A stretch of 64,000 nucleotides of DNA from Euptelea pleiosperma (taxonomy: Eukaryota; Streptophyta; Magnoliopsida; Ranunculales; Eupteleaceae), in contig CM068547.1 of NCBI GenBank assembly GCA_035048495.1, positions 31,687,002-31,751,001 on the forward strand. Reading direction: 5' to 3'. Below are positions 34,300-45,610 of the stretch, piece by piece (the stretch's first letter is position 1; every line of letters starts with the position of its first letter). Both the position numbers and the translations under genes were made by a program. The notes under the pieces are model-generated. The model made no database searches. It saw only the letters and a list, made by a program, of their open reading frames with translations, and was not told the DNA's origin.

Positions 34300-34445
34300 A
34301 CGAACATAACGTTAAAAATAACGGTTAAGAACTAACAACAGCCATGTTATAACGATCGACTTCAACCCTTAAATAACAAATAACGTTTATGCGAAGACAC
34401 ATTACAATATAACGGCGTTATAACCATTTTCTAAACCATGGTGTT
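34300..34445. repeat. GTTATAAC-rich repeat fragment
   Basis: Words AACGTTAAAAATAACGGTTAAG, GTTATAACGATCG, ATAACGGCGTTATAACC and a terminal TAAACCATGG resemble 3010-3320. Confidence 0.45.
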
Positions 34446-34706
34446 ATCAAAATCCTAGTGGCCTGTTCTAGGTCTAGACTGCCTATGGTTCTCCGGATTC
34501 AAATCACACAAATATCGAAGACCATCAAGTTACCATGATCCTAGTTGAGGATGATGTCGATTACATGGTTCGAAGCCTCGGCTGGTACTGTTCTGGATCG
34601 GGCGATCCAGATCGGGATCAGAAGCCACCGACTTGAACTATACCTGGGTTGTCTTGCCGATCTGAGTGACCATGATCCATTATCTTTACAATTAAAAGTA
34701 CTTTAG

Positions 34707-35555
34707 TAACACCCCCCCTGAAATTTGAAATGGGCCTGTTTGGTACGTGAGAAAAAGAGTTCGACGGCGAATATTTAGCCAGGCGAATATTATCTTGGCT
34801 AAATATTTGCTCAGAGCAATATTTAACAATGTTTGGTACGTGTATGAGCTAGCTCACTTCAGCTTACTTCATTTTCTTTCAATTAGAGTGGGTCCCACAT
34901 ATCAAAGTAAGTCAAAAATAGGTTGGGCGAGTGCGGTAACCACATATTATGTCAAAGAATAAAAAAAAATTATTTTTATCTTTTTTATATATTAAAAAAT
35001 TAATTTTTATTGAAAATAGTGATTTTCCAGCGAGAAAATAAAATTTTCTCACCAAGGCATAATCGGCGTGAAAACATTTTCACAGGGGGGGGGGGATTCG
35101 GGGGGGGGGGGGGGGGGGGGGGGGGTGTGATCAAATGTTTTCCCGCCGCGGAGGGCAAATATGAGGGTCCGGCTAAATATTTGCCAAGGGCGAGTGGCTG
35201 CCAAACGCAGCCGGGCGAATATTTGCTCGGCCAAATATTTTATTTGCCCGCCGCGGAGCGTTACCAAACAGGCCCGATTAGTTAAACCCCCTTATACTTT
35301 TAAACTTTAGGATGACCCTCATGACCTAGTTGAAGTTGTTTAAATGTAGTCGACTTAAGTTGAAACGGACTTGAATCACACGGCGTTAACATTGTACTTG
35401 CACTATTATGGTCTTTTCATAGGTGCATTAACAGGTGCGTGATGTATATCACGTTTTAACGCTAGTCAAATGATGGTTAAACTAGGTCAAGGGGGTAAAA
35501 CCTAAAATTTGAAAGTATAAAGGGGGTATTACTAATTACTTTCAAATTACAGGTT
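34707..35555 (+). mobile_element. TAACACCCCCC-family element (copy 1) with nested Tourist MITE
   Basis: Left end TAACACCCCCCCTGAAATTTGAAA; right end ACTAATTACTTTCAAATTACAGG. Excluding the nested element at 34732-35275 it is about 300 bp and matches 35683-36006 (CCTAGTT, GTCAAATGATGGTTAAACTAGG in inverted arrangement). Non-coding. Confidence 0.65.
34732..35275 (-). mobile_element. Tourist-like MITE (copy 2)
   Basis: Perfect terminal inverted repeat GGGCCTGTTTGGTA...TACCAAACAGGCCC. The interior is the reverse complement of the element at 1992-2450 (TATTTGCCCGCCGCGGAG; GATCAAATGTTTTCCCGCC; GTGGGTCCCACATATCAAAGT). It contains two guanine runs, 35085-35095 and 35100-35125. The flanking 3-mers (AAT/GAT) do not form a clean duplication. 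Confidence 0.78.
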
Positions 35556-35584
35556 GTTTATCAAAAAAAACTCTTTAGAGTTCT

Positions 35585-36334
35585 GATGTAACAAGGTAGA
35601 CCTGACGCCAAATCTAGCCACTTTTGTTACCTCTGTCCTCTGGACCCCTTGGTAGATATTCATATAAAAAAGGGTATTTTAATAACACCCCCTTGAAATA
35701 TGAAAGTAATACCCCTTATACCTTCAAACTTTAGGATTACCCCCCTTGACCTAGTTTAACCATCATTTGACTACCGTGTTCTAATGTGACATGTATCATG
35801 CGCCAGTTAATGCACCAATGAAAAGACCATAGTATTGCTAGTATAATGCTAACAATGTGTAATTCAAGTCCATTTTAACTTAAGTCAACAATTTTTCACC
35901 AAAAAAAAATGTAAGTCAACCATTGTTAACTACATCAAGGGGGTAATCCTAAAGTTTGAAAGTACAAGGGGGTATAACTAATTACTTTCAAATTTCAGGG
36001 GGTGTCACGAAACTATATACCCTACAAAAAACCAATTTGTTTGATGATTTCTAGCCATTAGATTTAATACTGAGAAAATGATTGAATCTAACTGCTAAAA
36101 TTACCCCTTGGTAGATATTCATACAAAAAAAATCAACTTGTTTGATGATTTCTAGCCGTTGGATTTAATACCAAGAAAATGATTGAATCCAACAGCTATA
36201 AAATCACGTCACAAAAAGTGCTAAAATCTAATGGCTAGAGATTACCAATCAGGATGATTTTTGGTATGTCTATCCACCAAGGGGTGGGGTAAACATTGAT
36301 GCGGTCAATGGGCCCACCTCTTCCTGGTCACATC
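35585..36334 (+). mobile_element. Foldback MITE, GATGTAACAAGGTAT family (copy 3), interrupted
   Basis: The left end GATGTAACAAGGTAGACCTGA is good; the right end GGTCACATC is degraded. The element at 35683-36006 is inserted in it. CCTTGGTAGATATTCATA..AAAA occurs on both sides (35648 and 36107), so part of the element is duplicated. Confidence 0.65.
35683..36006 (+). mobile_element. TAACACCCCC-family element (copy 2)
   Basis: Left TAACACCCCCTTGAAATATGAAAGTAAT, right ATTACTTTCAAATTTCAGGGGGTGT: an inverted repeat of about 26 bp. Inside, CTTTAGGATTACCCCCCTTGAC pairs with ATCAAGGGGGTAATCCTAAAG. Non-coding. Confidence 0.7.
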
Positions 36335-36585
36335 TTTTTCTCAACTAGATATCTCTAGACTCACCTGAAACTTCTCTCTCCCGGAACTGAACTCCATAAC
36401 TGCCTCCTAAAACTGTTCTCACGTGCCTTCCTCTATTTTCCTTAATGCAAAGCCTACATAGACCACGTGATCCTATTCTATGGAGGTTTTGTGGTGCAGT
36501 GTAAACGTAGCCCATTGTTTAGGAGAGTTTGTTTAGAAGAGAAGAGAGAGTTTAAAGGAGTTGGGCTTGGGAACTGTTTTCTTTA

Positions 36586-37288
36586 GGGCGTGTTTGATTG
36601 CACGGAAACTTTTCCTGAGAAAATCTACTTTTTCTTGAAAATGTTCAAAAGAATAATACATATGGGAAAATGCTTTAACATTGAGCGGAGGAAATATGCG
36701 TTTTCCAATTATGTGAAAAAATAAGGGCATATTTTCAGAAAAATATATGATGCCAAAGTCCCTCAAATTGCCACGTAGTACACTCTTTCAGGCCTATTGG
36801 CCCCCCTTGGTGGACCCACACACCAAAAACCAGTGTGATTGGTGATTCCTAACCATTGGATTTGAGCACTTTTTCATCATGGGCTTATAACCAATCCATT
36901 AGCCTGTTCATGAAGCCCATGATGAAAAAGTGCTCGAATCCTATGGCTATAAATCACCAATCTTGCTTTTTTTTTTTGTGTAGGTCCATCATGGTGTGGG
37001 CCAAACATTCATGGAAAAATGGGCCTGAAAGAGTACTCCGTGGCAATTTGAGGGACTTCTGCATCAAAATTTTGATGCAAAAGTATGCATCATAGAATGG
37101 CTCCATATTTTTGCATAAAAATGAATTCTCATCTGTGTGGAACGGAAATGAATTCCGGACTTAGACGGAAATATCTCGTTTTTTCAGAAAAAAATTTCCA
37201 ATTTAAAATGGCCATCAAAGTCAAACAATAGAAAATTGTGTCAGAAAATGCGATTTTCCCACGGGAAAATTGGTAATCAAACACGTCC
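36586..37288 (+). mobile_element. Tourist-like element with TTA duplication, containing a foldback
   Basis: Ends GGGCGTGTTTGATTGC and GTAATCAAACACGTCC, flanked by TTA at 36583-36585 and 37289-37291. The outer parts contain GGAAAATG/GAAAATGCGATTTTCC words. The 317-bp foldback at 36749-37065 is nested in it. Confidence 0.75.
36749..37065 (+). mobile_element. Long-arm foldback MITE
   Basis: Arms 36749-36886 and 36913-37065 are inverted repeats (GTCCCTCAAATTGCCACG; CACTCTTTCAGGCC; GAGCACTTTTTCATCATGGGCTT) around a loop of about 26 bp. Almost the whole element can fold on itself. The interior words are distantly like the GATGTAACAAGG family (GGTGGACCCACACACC, ATTGGTGATT). Confidence 0.75.
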
Positions 37289-37397
37289 TTAGTATAAAGA
37301 AGTAAGGTTACACGGTTATAACTAATAAGAAATATTTGGGTTACGTGGCGACTCAAAACAAATCTCCAAACGATCAGTGGTCCTACCTAACCCAATT

Positions 37398-37570
37398 TTC
37401 GGGGCCCACTGACCCATTGGATGTTTAGTCCACACCCACGCCAAAAAAAAATCAGCTTGATTGATGATTTCTGGCCATTGGATATAGTACCTTAAAAACA
37501 TGCTTGAATCGACGGCTAGAATCACACTTGGAAAAATGTTAAAATCTAATAGCTAAAGATGACCACTCAG
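37398..37570 (+). mobile_element. Partial GATGTAACAAGG-family MITE in MAPKK upstream region
   Basis: CGGGGCCCACTGACCCATTGGATGTTTAGTCC, CAGCTTGATTGATGATTTCTGGCC and GTTAAAATCTAATAGCTAAAGATG match the family interior. It ends about 65 bp before the MAPKK start codon, so it probably lies in the promoter or 5' UTR. Confidence 0.55.
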
Positions 37571-37635
37571 AAACATGTAAAAAAAAAAATTCCCTTTAAA
37601 TGATGCCGGACTCAGCAGCATAGGAAATAACTGAA

Positions 37636-38652
37636 ATGGCAATTATGGCATTGGTGAGAGAGAGGCGGCATCAGCAAGCACTCAGGCTTCCGTTACCACC
37701 TCCAATTCTAGCACCAGAATTCTGTCAACGGATTCCGTTACCATTACCATTTCTACCCAATAGTCCTGATTCACCTGGCATAGAAAGTCTCTCTGACCTT
37801 GAGAAGTTAACAGTCCTCGGCCATGGCAATGGTGGCACTGTCTACAAGGTCCGACACCGTCGGACTTCCTCCATTTATGCACTGAAAGTCCTCCGATTCA
37901 ATCAAGACAGTGTCGGAATTCGGGCAGAGTCAGCCCGCGAAGCCGAGATTCTTAAACGAGTCGATTCACAGTATGTGATAAGGTGTCATGGCGTGTTCGA
38001 TAGCGGGACCAATGCAGATAATGGTGATCTTTGCTTCGTGATGGAGTACATGGAAGCAGGATCATTGCATGATCTGTTACGAGTCCGTCGAAAGCTACCT
38101 GAGAATATCATCTCTGTTGTGGCAGGTCGGGTCTTAGAAGGGCTCAGGTATCTGCATGGGATGCACATTGTACATAGAGATATCAAGCCATCAAATTTGC
38201 TGATCAACAGTCGGGGAGAGGTCAAGATTGCAGATTTTGGGGTCAGCCGGGTGCTAGCGGGGATGCTCGACACATGTGACCCATATGCGGGGACGTGCGC
38301 ATACATGAGCCCGGAGAGGTTCGACCCAGACAGGTGGATTGGAGACCAGTATGATGGGTTTGCAGGAGATGTGTGGGCATTGGGAGTGGCTGTGTTGGAA
38401 TGCCATATGGGTCACTTTCCTCTGATTGCACCTGGGCAGAAGCCCGATTGGGCGACACTAATGTGCACCGTATGCTTCAGTGAGCCACCGGAGATGCAGG
38501 AGACAGCGTCATTGGAATTCCAGAGCTTTGTTCATCGATGCTTGGAGAAAGACTGGAGGAGGAGAGGGACTGTCTCGGAGCTTCTTAGCCACCCTTTTGT
38601 GGCAAGGTGCACCTCTTCGACAGAAGGTCTGGTTGATGATTTAAGTGGTTGA
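37636..38652 (+). CDS. Group D MAP kinase kinase (MKK7/9/10-like)
   Basis: Intronless, 338 codons, typical of plant group D MAPKKs, which phosphorylate MAP kinases in stress, hormone and immunity signalling. N-terminal MAPK-docking basic/LxL motif (RERRHQQALRLPL, residues 8-20); Gly-rich loop LGHGNGGTVY (61-70); ATP lysine K84 in YALKVL; HRDIKPSN (180-187, Asp182); DFG (200-202); PYAGTCAYMSPERFD (216-230); WALGV (247-251). The usual activation loop S/T-x5-S/T is absent: the equivalent positions are Met210 and Pro216 in AGMLDTCDPYAGT. All catalytic residues are intact. Two in-frame ATGs exist; the second (37645) gives MALVRERR, closer to family N-termini, so it may be the real start. Arabidopsis MKK10 is recalled as also lacking the motif, so this may be an MKK10-type protein. 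Confidence 0.93.
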   Translation: MAIMALVRERRHQQALRLPLPPPILAPEFCQRIPLPLPFLPNSPDSPGIESLSDLEKLTVLGHGNGGTVYKVRHRRTSSIYALKVLRFNQDSVGIRAESAREAEILKRVDSQYVIRCHGVFDSGTNADNGDLCFVMEYMEAGSLHDLLRVRRKLPENIISVVAGRVLEGLRYLHGMHIVHRDIKPSNLLINSRGEVKIADFGVSRVLAGMLDTCDPYAGTCAYMSPERFDPDRWIGDQYDGFAGDVWALGVAVLECHMGHFPLIAPGQKPDWATLMCTVCFSEPPEMQETASLEFQSFVHRCLEKDWRRRGTVSELLSHPFVARCTSSTEGLVDDLSG

Positions 38653-41600
38653 GTTACAAAGGAAGTTTTGTTTTCGGTTTTCCTTATAATGTCGTCCTTC
38701 CCAACTAGTTTTTGTTTCTTGAGGAATGCAAGCAAGCAACTCGTTTTTTTTTTTTTTTTTCTCATGAGTACAGTTTTTCTTAACTAAATTTACAGAAAGA
38801 AAAAAAAAATACAGCATTTTTTCTCTCACAGAAATAACAGATTACACTAATGTTTGGCGCATTCTTTCATGTATTTTGCTAACTTAAACCATGAAGATGA
38901 CGAGAATAAGGTGCACACTGGTAGAAATCTGGGGTGTGGGGGTGTAAAATCTGTATGTTTGGTCTGACAGAGAGAATGTGAAACATGGTTAGATGGCAAA
39001 GAATGATACAATGTGAAGAAGAATGGCTGAATTAAGGAAGATGGATGGAGATCTCAAGGCAATCAAGAAGCACCCAGATGACGAAGCTGCGAGCTTGTAG
39101 GATTATAAAGCAGTCACTGAGGATCTTCGATGGCATATTGCTGGGTGTCAATGTACAGCATCCATGGAATATGTGATTAAGAATCTTCTGCAACCGAGTT
39201 TCCAACACTAAACAAGGTAGCCCAATAGGATGGATTTGAGCCACACCACCGCCCCCCACCATGGATCATTCCTTTATAGTCAGCAATGAGAGAACACTCT
39301 GAAGGATAGGTCGATGAACATATTTGACGCGACTATTTGGGGACCCAATAATAATAATCAGAAAAAGTCGGGATACCTCGCTATTCAAACTTTCTTACCT
39401 GGCTGCGATGACTGAATACTCCATAGATCAGATCAACTCAGTCGGGTATGGGTCCATCTCTTCAATTCAATTGGTCATCAGGTTTGGTCGAGATATAATC
39501 AGGAAGAAGGCTAATCTTGTTTCTCTCCAATTCGAAGGATGGGCTTATATCATTTAAAAGGACTGCTAGGTTCTGAGAACATTAGAAAAGGTTTTATCGT
39601 TTTATGTCTGTTGTACCATACACATGGCCCAACTAACTACAAACTGATCTGGATCATTCAATGATCAGCTCTCTCTCTCTCTCCCTCTCAACTGTCCACT
39701 CAAGAGCAAAAACTAAGCTTAAACTTGGATAAAAAAAAGGAAGTGGCGACAATCTGACTCACATATATTAGGATTTCCAATTGCACAATCCAGATCGATT
39801 CATAGGTGGGCAATTATATACGGCATAGGGTACAAACCACGTAATGTCCCTTCAAACAATTTCCTAATCATTTTAGCTGACCCATATTCCACCGCTTCGC
39901 AGTTTCTGTTTGCTTGTGCAGAGGACCACCTGAAAGAAAATCCGCAGAAGTAGAAAATGAACAGATAAATAAAAAAGCGGTGATATTAAGATTCTTAATT
40001 ATATGGCATAACAGGCATAGAAATAGAGCATTGAAATCTAAAAAGGTGACTTTTATAGTAATAGTTATAGCTATGAGTGAGCAAATACACTCTGGATGCA
40101 GAGCATTGCAGTGCTTCTTAATGTCAGATAAGAGCTCAAAATTAGGTGGTCATTGAAATCCTCCTTGTTATGGTAAAACCTTGAAAGAATGGCTACAAAT
40201 ACAATAGTAAGCTGGTTATGTGAAGAAAAAATAAAGTCGTAACAATAATCAGCTAAATAAAATGGAACTGATTGAAAACAGACAACACTTGAACTACAAA
40301 GATTCAGTACCATATTCAACCACACTGAATTAGAGTTGACAGAGCATAACCATAAGTAGCTGACTGGTTAAAATACTCCTATTTTTCTCAGCAAGAGGAA
40401 CCCCAAGGAACCCATTGTAGACCATGAGGACTGTCCACCAACAATATAGCAGTTCAGGTGTCCGACAAGATGGATTTTACATATGAGACCTCCTAGGCCA
40501 AATATAATGCTAACCATCTTGTCTCCCATATGGTCAGAAATGGAGAGGAGCATTTCAAAAAAGAAATTTATGAAACAGATGGTTAAAAAATGTTATCCAA
40601 TTGATGACCTAGGAGATCACTTAGGTATGACCTGTCAAATGATGGATACCACCCCTGTATGTGCCGCACGACCACTATGCCGTTGGTAGACCTTCCTAAA
40701 TCCTAATGGTCTTTCATACAATGGGTGACTCATATTTCTTCTTCTTAGGAACCTTAAGAGCCACTACTTGTCACAAGGCATAGCAAATTAGCTCTGTGCA
40801 AGTTAATGTCACAGTGTACGTTAGAATGTTATCAAAGCAAAAAAAAAGTTCCCCTCAGTATGTTATAAGTGGAGCTACCTAACCAAAATCAAAAATAAAA
40901 AGTTCATAGAATAAAAATAAACAGAAGTGTTCTTCCCGGAAAAACAAAGCAAACTATTTATTCTTAGAGAAAGAGAGAGAGAGAGCTATTTATTATTACC
41001 AACAAATAGAAAAGCTACTTATTATGATCATTTTTGTTACTATTTTGTGGATGAGTCGGCAACATAATCAACATGTTGGGTAAAGAATCAATTCAATGCA
41101 AGGTATCATGAGGTCCATTCATACTTCAATAACTCGGTTCAAGGAAAAGTTAGCGCTAATAAAGAACGGGAATACTAATTGCAGCTTTCCAAGTAAATGA
41201 TAATGCAGGAACTGGAAACAGGAAAAAGAAAAAAGGAAAGAAATTGACAGGAATAACAATCCCTGTATCTCTTCTTTTTTTTGTCAAAATACTTCAATCC
41301 ATGACTAGACTAGACATTTTCTGAAAAACGGACAACTTTAATCGGCGTCAAGTCCTTCCTCAAATTGTTCTCCAGGGAACCATCTCAGCAAGCAATTATC
41401 TTAACAGAGATTTCCTAGAGATAAAAAGGAATTTGTGTAATTTTTTAAACTCTCAAACCCATTATAAGGTGATCCACACCTTCTGATTAAATGAAATCTA
41501 AGTATCAATCCAATCATATTGTTGAAAATCGATCTTCCATGAACCAGTAAAAAATAAAGAGAACAAAAAAGATCAATCATGCAGACACAACAGATTTATG

Positions 41601-41807
41601 TGGTTCGGCAGTGTGCCTATGACCATGGGTGAGGAGCTCTTTCACTATCTCTAAACAATTAGAGTTACAATAGTTTTCTCTCTCAATGTACAAGTGAAAC
41701 CCTAACACCCTTTAAAAAATATATAAAATCTCAAGTGCAATGAAATACCCAAATTACCCCCAATACAAGTTGGACCCTTGTAAAGATGTGGCTTAATGAA
41801 CAATAAA
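38653..41807. other. Intergenic DNA
   Basis: MAPKK 3' flank with a T-run (38746-38760), then sequence without recognisable domains. A GA run lies at 40970-40986. At 41560-41800 a block with TTTATGTGGTTCGGCAGTGTGCCTATG resembles the end of an LTR seen widely in plants; it is too short to classify. Confidence 0.4.
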
Positions 41808-42047
41808 GGGTCGCTCTACGGGTGCCCACGTCTTTCGGGGACCAAAATGCCCCTCCTCTGTTTGGGCACCCACCCCATCTCCTTCGTCTCCTCTCTCTCT
41901 CCTCTCTCTACTGTAACTCTCAATCTCTCCCTCACTCACCGTGGGGGATAAAAGCCCAGAGAGAGAGAGAGAGGAGGCGAAGAAGGGGTGAGTGCTCAAA
42001 CCGGGGGGCCCAACCGAAAGACGTGGGCACCCGTAGAACGACCCAAC
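41808..42047 (+). mobile_element. MITE with GGGTCGCTCTACGGG termini (copy 1)
   Basis: Left GGGTCGCTCTACGGGTGCCC ACGTCTTTCGG, right CGAAAGACGTGGGCACCCGTAGAACGACCC: about 30-bp inverted repeat, 240 bp overall. The middle has CT-rich and AGAG-rich arms that also pair. A relative is at 50635-51242. Confidence 0.75.
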
Positions 42048-42692
42048 AGTAAAATCCCTACATAACAGTATTCGTGTAGAATACAAGATACCTAACACAA
42101 CACACGATAGACGGGGCCGTGCTTTTGTCAAGGTACTCTGATAATTCTCAAACACCAACGCCTTGAACCAACGGTCAGAACTTCTTCTCCCAACCATTGG
42201 GCATTGCATTCATCATGAAAACCAGATGGCAATGATCATCCGAAGGGTATAGCAAAATAGGATCCTCAAAGAACTGAATAAAGTCAATAATCACAAAAGG
42301 AAACTGCCTCAATTGACCCTATCAGCATCTACCAAATTTGCTTCTCCATGAATATGGGTACCAGATAAAAATCCTCATGAGGCAAAACATCAGAGAGCTC
42401 AACCACCGTCGAAGTTGGAGTGAGATGACTCTTGGGGAAAAACTCGGCAGCATCATCCTGGTTTTGGCCCGATGCATACAGGTTTTCAAGAAATGCATGT
42501 ATTGTTTTTCCAGGGGATGACCAAATAGATCTCAGAAAGTTGGTAAGCATTTCGTATGACAGTTCAAACCACATTGTAAATCTGGATTCTTCGAATTACA
42601 GTTGATGAACAACTTTATATCTTAATTATAACTATATAAACCGAAAATTCTAAATATTTAACAACAAAAAATGGTGGGATTGAAGGACTTAC
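42048..42692. other. Downstream region of SAMBA-like gene
   Basis: The last exon of the SAMBA-like gene should lie here or further left. A minus-strand open frame at 42574-42329 (ending PIFMEKQIW) is present, but I cannot tie it to the family. Confidence 0.35.
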
Positions 42693-43082
42693 CTGGCCTT
42701 GAAATAAGATGGATTTGAGAGCGAGGTCCAGCAAACTTCCAGTTATCTTCATCCAAGGACTTCACCTCCTTGTGGAGCGAAGCCATCAAATCAGATTTCA
42801 GAACTGCAAACAAACAAAACAAAACAAAACCACAGCTCACACAATGAGAATTTAACTCCATTAAACAACCCGAAGAAGCCCTAGAAAAACCCTAGAACCA
42901 TGAAAATCAGATAAATTACCGAGTAGAGCCTCGTCCTTGCGATCTTGAGCAGAGATGAGATCAGTAGGGAAATGGGGGGAAGAGCTGTCATCGGAGGCCA
43001 AAGCGGTAGCGCCGCTACTTCCTCCCTGTCCTCCGCCTCCGCTCGTTGCCGCTGACACTGAAGAATGAGCAGGTGAGCTCAT
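42693..43082 (-). CDS. SAMBA-like: SAMBA-like regulator of the anaphase-promoting complex, exons 1-2
   Basis: Exon 1, 43082-42920, begins MSSPAHSSVSAATSG, continues through a Gly/Ser-rich stretch, then HFPTDLISAQDRKDEAL. Exon 2, 42803-42693, reads VLKSDLMASLHKEV, KSLDEDNWKFAGPRSQIHLI and SRPG. Borders are CTCG/GTAATT, TTTGCAG and CCAG/GTAAGT, and phases fit. The MSSPAHSS start and the LISxQDRKDEA..VLKxDLMxxL..EVKSLDED..GPRSxIHLISRPG core are what I remember of plant SAMBA, a small APC/C-associated protein restraining growth via A-type cyclin turnover. Exon 2 ends in phase 1, so at least one more exon exists; I could not place it. The 6-kb TIR element begins 200 bp upstream of the start, within promoter range. 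Confidence 0.75.
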
Positions 43083-43952
43083 CCTCGCTCTCGCTGGAAC
43101 ACTCTCCAGATCTGCCGAGAATATATCCCTGAAATTCCGTGCGGCGACACTGCACCGTGACGGAAAAAAATTGCACACCAGTAGAATTCAAGAATTGGCG
43201 GGGAAAATTGTAAACCAGTCTCCGCCTCTCCCACGCCAAAACTTTGAAATTTCTAAATGAATTGTAACTTCGTATAAAAGTCGGCCGTTATAACTATAGG
43301 GCTGGGATATTGCCACACCAAATTTTGGAAGGCACCCACTCAAACCAAAAAAAAATCATGGTGTGATAAAAAGATATTTTTGTCCCTTTAATATCTAATG
43401 CCACCCACCATAAACAAAGGAGTTGCAAACCCTAAAAAGACACAAAGGAAGCTGAAGGAGTGCGTGTGGTCTCTCCTTGTTGCCAAAGGAGAACGTGAGT
43501 TCCCAATCTATTCTGCCGAAGAAAAACGTAGGGTTCACACTCTCTTCCGCCAAAGAAGAACGTTGGTTCTCTCAAGCTCTCAGTCTAACGCCCTATTGTG
43601 TGAGGAAATCGTGAGTTTGTTGCCAAAACGATCGTAGTTTGCAAAATCCAAGTGGAGAAACAAATGGAGGTACGTTCTCTCCCTAATGTGTGATTGTTGT
43701 TTGTGTTTTTTATAAATATACAACAATTGTAAGAGTTAAGTTTGAGTTCATTCTTTATTTTCATTCAAATGGAATTTCTAAAAACCCAAAGTTTCCTCAG
43801 AGTTCATTTTAATGGGTTGTTTCATTTAAATTTCGTTCAAAAAAATTTATTATTTGTTCAAATAGATTAAGTTTTTGTTTTTTTGCAATCTTACATTCAT
43901 TTTACATTACTAATTGTAGAAATCGGATGTTGAAGATGCAAACCTCCTTATG

Positions 43953-44417
43953 TAGGGCTGTCAACGGATACTATTCGGATCGAATATAAGCATATCCGAA
44001 TCCGAAAAAAAATATTTGATATCCGAATCCGATTCGATATCTGACGGATATCCTAAATCGATATTCGAATTCGTATCCGATTAACGTTTCGGATATCCGA
44101 TAATATTCGATCCGAAAATTGGATATATATAATACATTATAGTATTTACATAATAATAAAAATATATGTAAAATAATTATAAATATTGTATTTTTATGTA
44201 ATAAATATTATTTAATATGATAAATATTATATATAATAAATATAATTTATAAATATTAAATATAATTATTAATTAATCTATCGGATCGAATATTATCAAA
44301 TCAAATACATCAATATCCGAATCCGAATTCGATATTCAAAATTTTCGGATAATATCTGATTTTTCGAATACGGATTCAAATCGAATTCGAATTTTCGACT
44401 ATCCATTGACAGTCCTA
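43953..44417 (+). mobile_element. hAT MITE with 8-bp TSD TCCTTATG
   Basis: Termini TAGGGCTGTCAACGGAT and ATCCATTGACAGTCCTA; perfect octamer TCCTTATG at 43945-43952 and 44418-44425. The arms are packed with ATCCGAATCCGAATTCGAT-type palindromic words around an AT-rich centre. Non-coding, 465 bp. Confidence 0.9.
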
Positions 44418-44613
44418 TCCTTATGCAACTCTAATATTTCGAAGAAGTGCAACAAGCGGTATGAATGTCTTTAATGATATTTTTTTTGTTAAGTATAAAT
44501 AAGAAAATCTTAGTATTATATTTGTTCATTAACTATGTTGATATCCCTTTTAATCTAGGAGCCGGTTTCTACTTGAAATGGGTTAGAAATATACGAAGAA
44601 TTTAATTTAACAG

Positions 44614-44770
44614 ATACGTGGCGATGGAATTTGTGGTTATAGAGCCGTGGTGGGTTTGCTCGGGATGGATGAAGAAACTGGGTGGAGGCAAGTAAGACAT
44701 GACCGCTTCTTAGTGAGCTACAATTCCATGGCAATTGGATTTGTCAATGGTGATCATTTAATAAAACTTT
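44614..44770 (+). pseudogene. OTU-like cysteine protease domain relic
   Basis: The frame starting at 44614 reads IRGDGICGYRAVVGLLGMDE then ETGWRQVRHD, followed by decay (stops near 44778). GDGxCGxRA is the catalytic Asp/Cys motif of OTU-like domains found in plant MULE-associated proteins. The rest of the domain, including the His box, was not recognised. Probably non-functional. Confidence 0.6.
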
Positions 44771-45029
44771 TTTTCTAATAGATGGATGTCCAATATTGTC
44801 CTGGAGAAGGTATCGACTTGACGTAGTCGAAGGATGGATCCAGCCATACTTGTGACAAATGAAGAAATTCGAAGAATTTTTTACTACCAACGTTCCATCA
44901 CAGGAAGGACCAGTTGAGATCATTAGTATTTGAGGATTTCAGGTTAGATTGACATGCGTGTCACTTTTTGATTGGCTTGCGCGCCACTTTTGAATATATT
45001 GTGGTTATATATATTTTGGTATTAGTGAT

Positions 45030-45240
45030 ACACCATATATGGCACCACTTTTTGATTGGCCTGCGCGCCATTTGTGGATATAATGTTGATGTATATCTGT
45101 AAATTGATGTTGAAATTTTGGGCCTGCGTGCCATGGTTTTTTAGGACTGCAAATTAGATTTTTTGGGCCTGCGTGCCATGATTTTTTTGGGACTACGTGC
45201 CATAGTTTTTTTGGACTTGCGAGCCATAGTTTTTTTGTAC
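45030..45240. repeat. GCGTGCCATG minisatellite
   Basis: Units such as TTTTTTGGGCCTGCGTGCCATG recur with variation (GCGCGCCA, ACGTGCCA, GCGAGCCA) at about 45040-45075 and 45118-45235. Confidence 0.75.
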
Positions 45241-45610
45241 ATTTGTTGAAATTACCATACAATGAAATACAAGTTACCACTTTGTACATAGATTGTGTAC
45301 AAGGCAATTTATTTGGATATCATTTGTGACGGATAAAGAAAATCAGGCAAAAAAAATCAAAGGACTTGTTTAGTACCCCAAACGGTATTGAACTACCGAG
45401 CTCCTATACCGGATTTCGGTTAGCTCTTACCGTTTGAGATTACACATCCTGGTAGGTGCCAACAGTAGCCCCTTACCGTTACTCTTGTAACAATTTCCGT
45501 AGGTACCTACCGTTTTAATGTGAACATACACGACCCTATCCTACTGTTTGAACCTACCAACGCTAGTATATGCAAACGGTAGCCTCTTCGTTTCTCGTAT
45601 TCAAATATTG

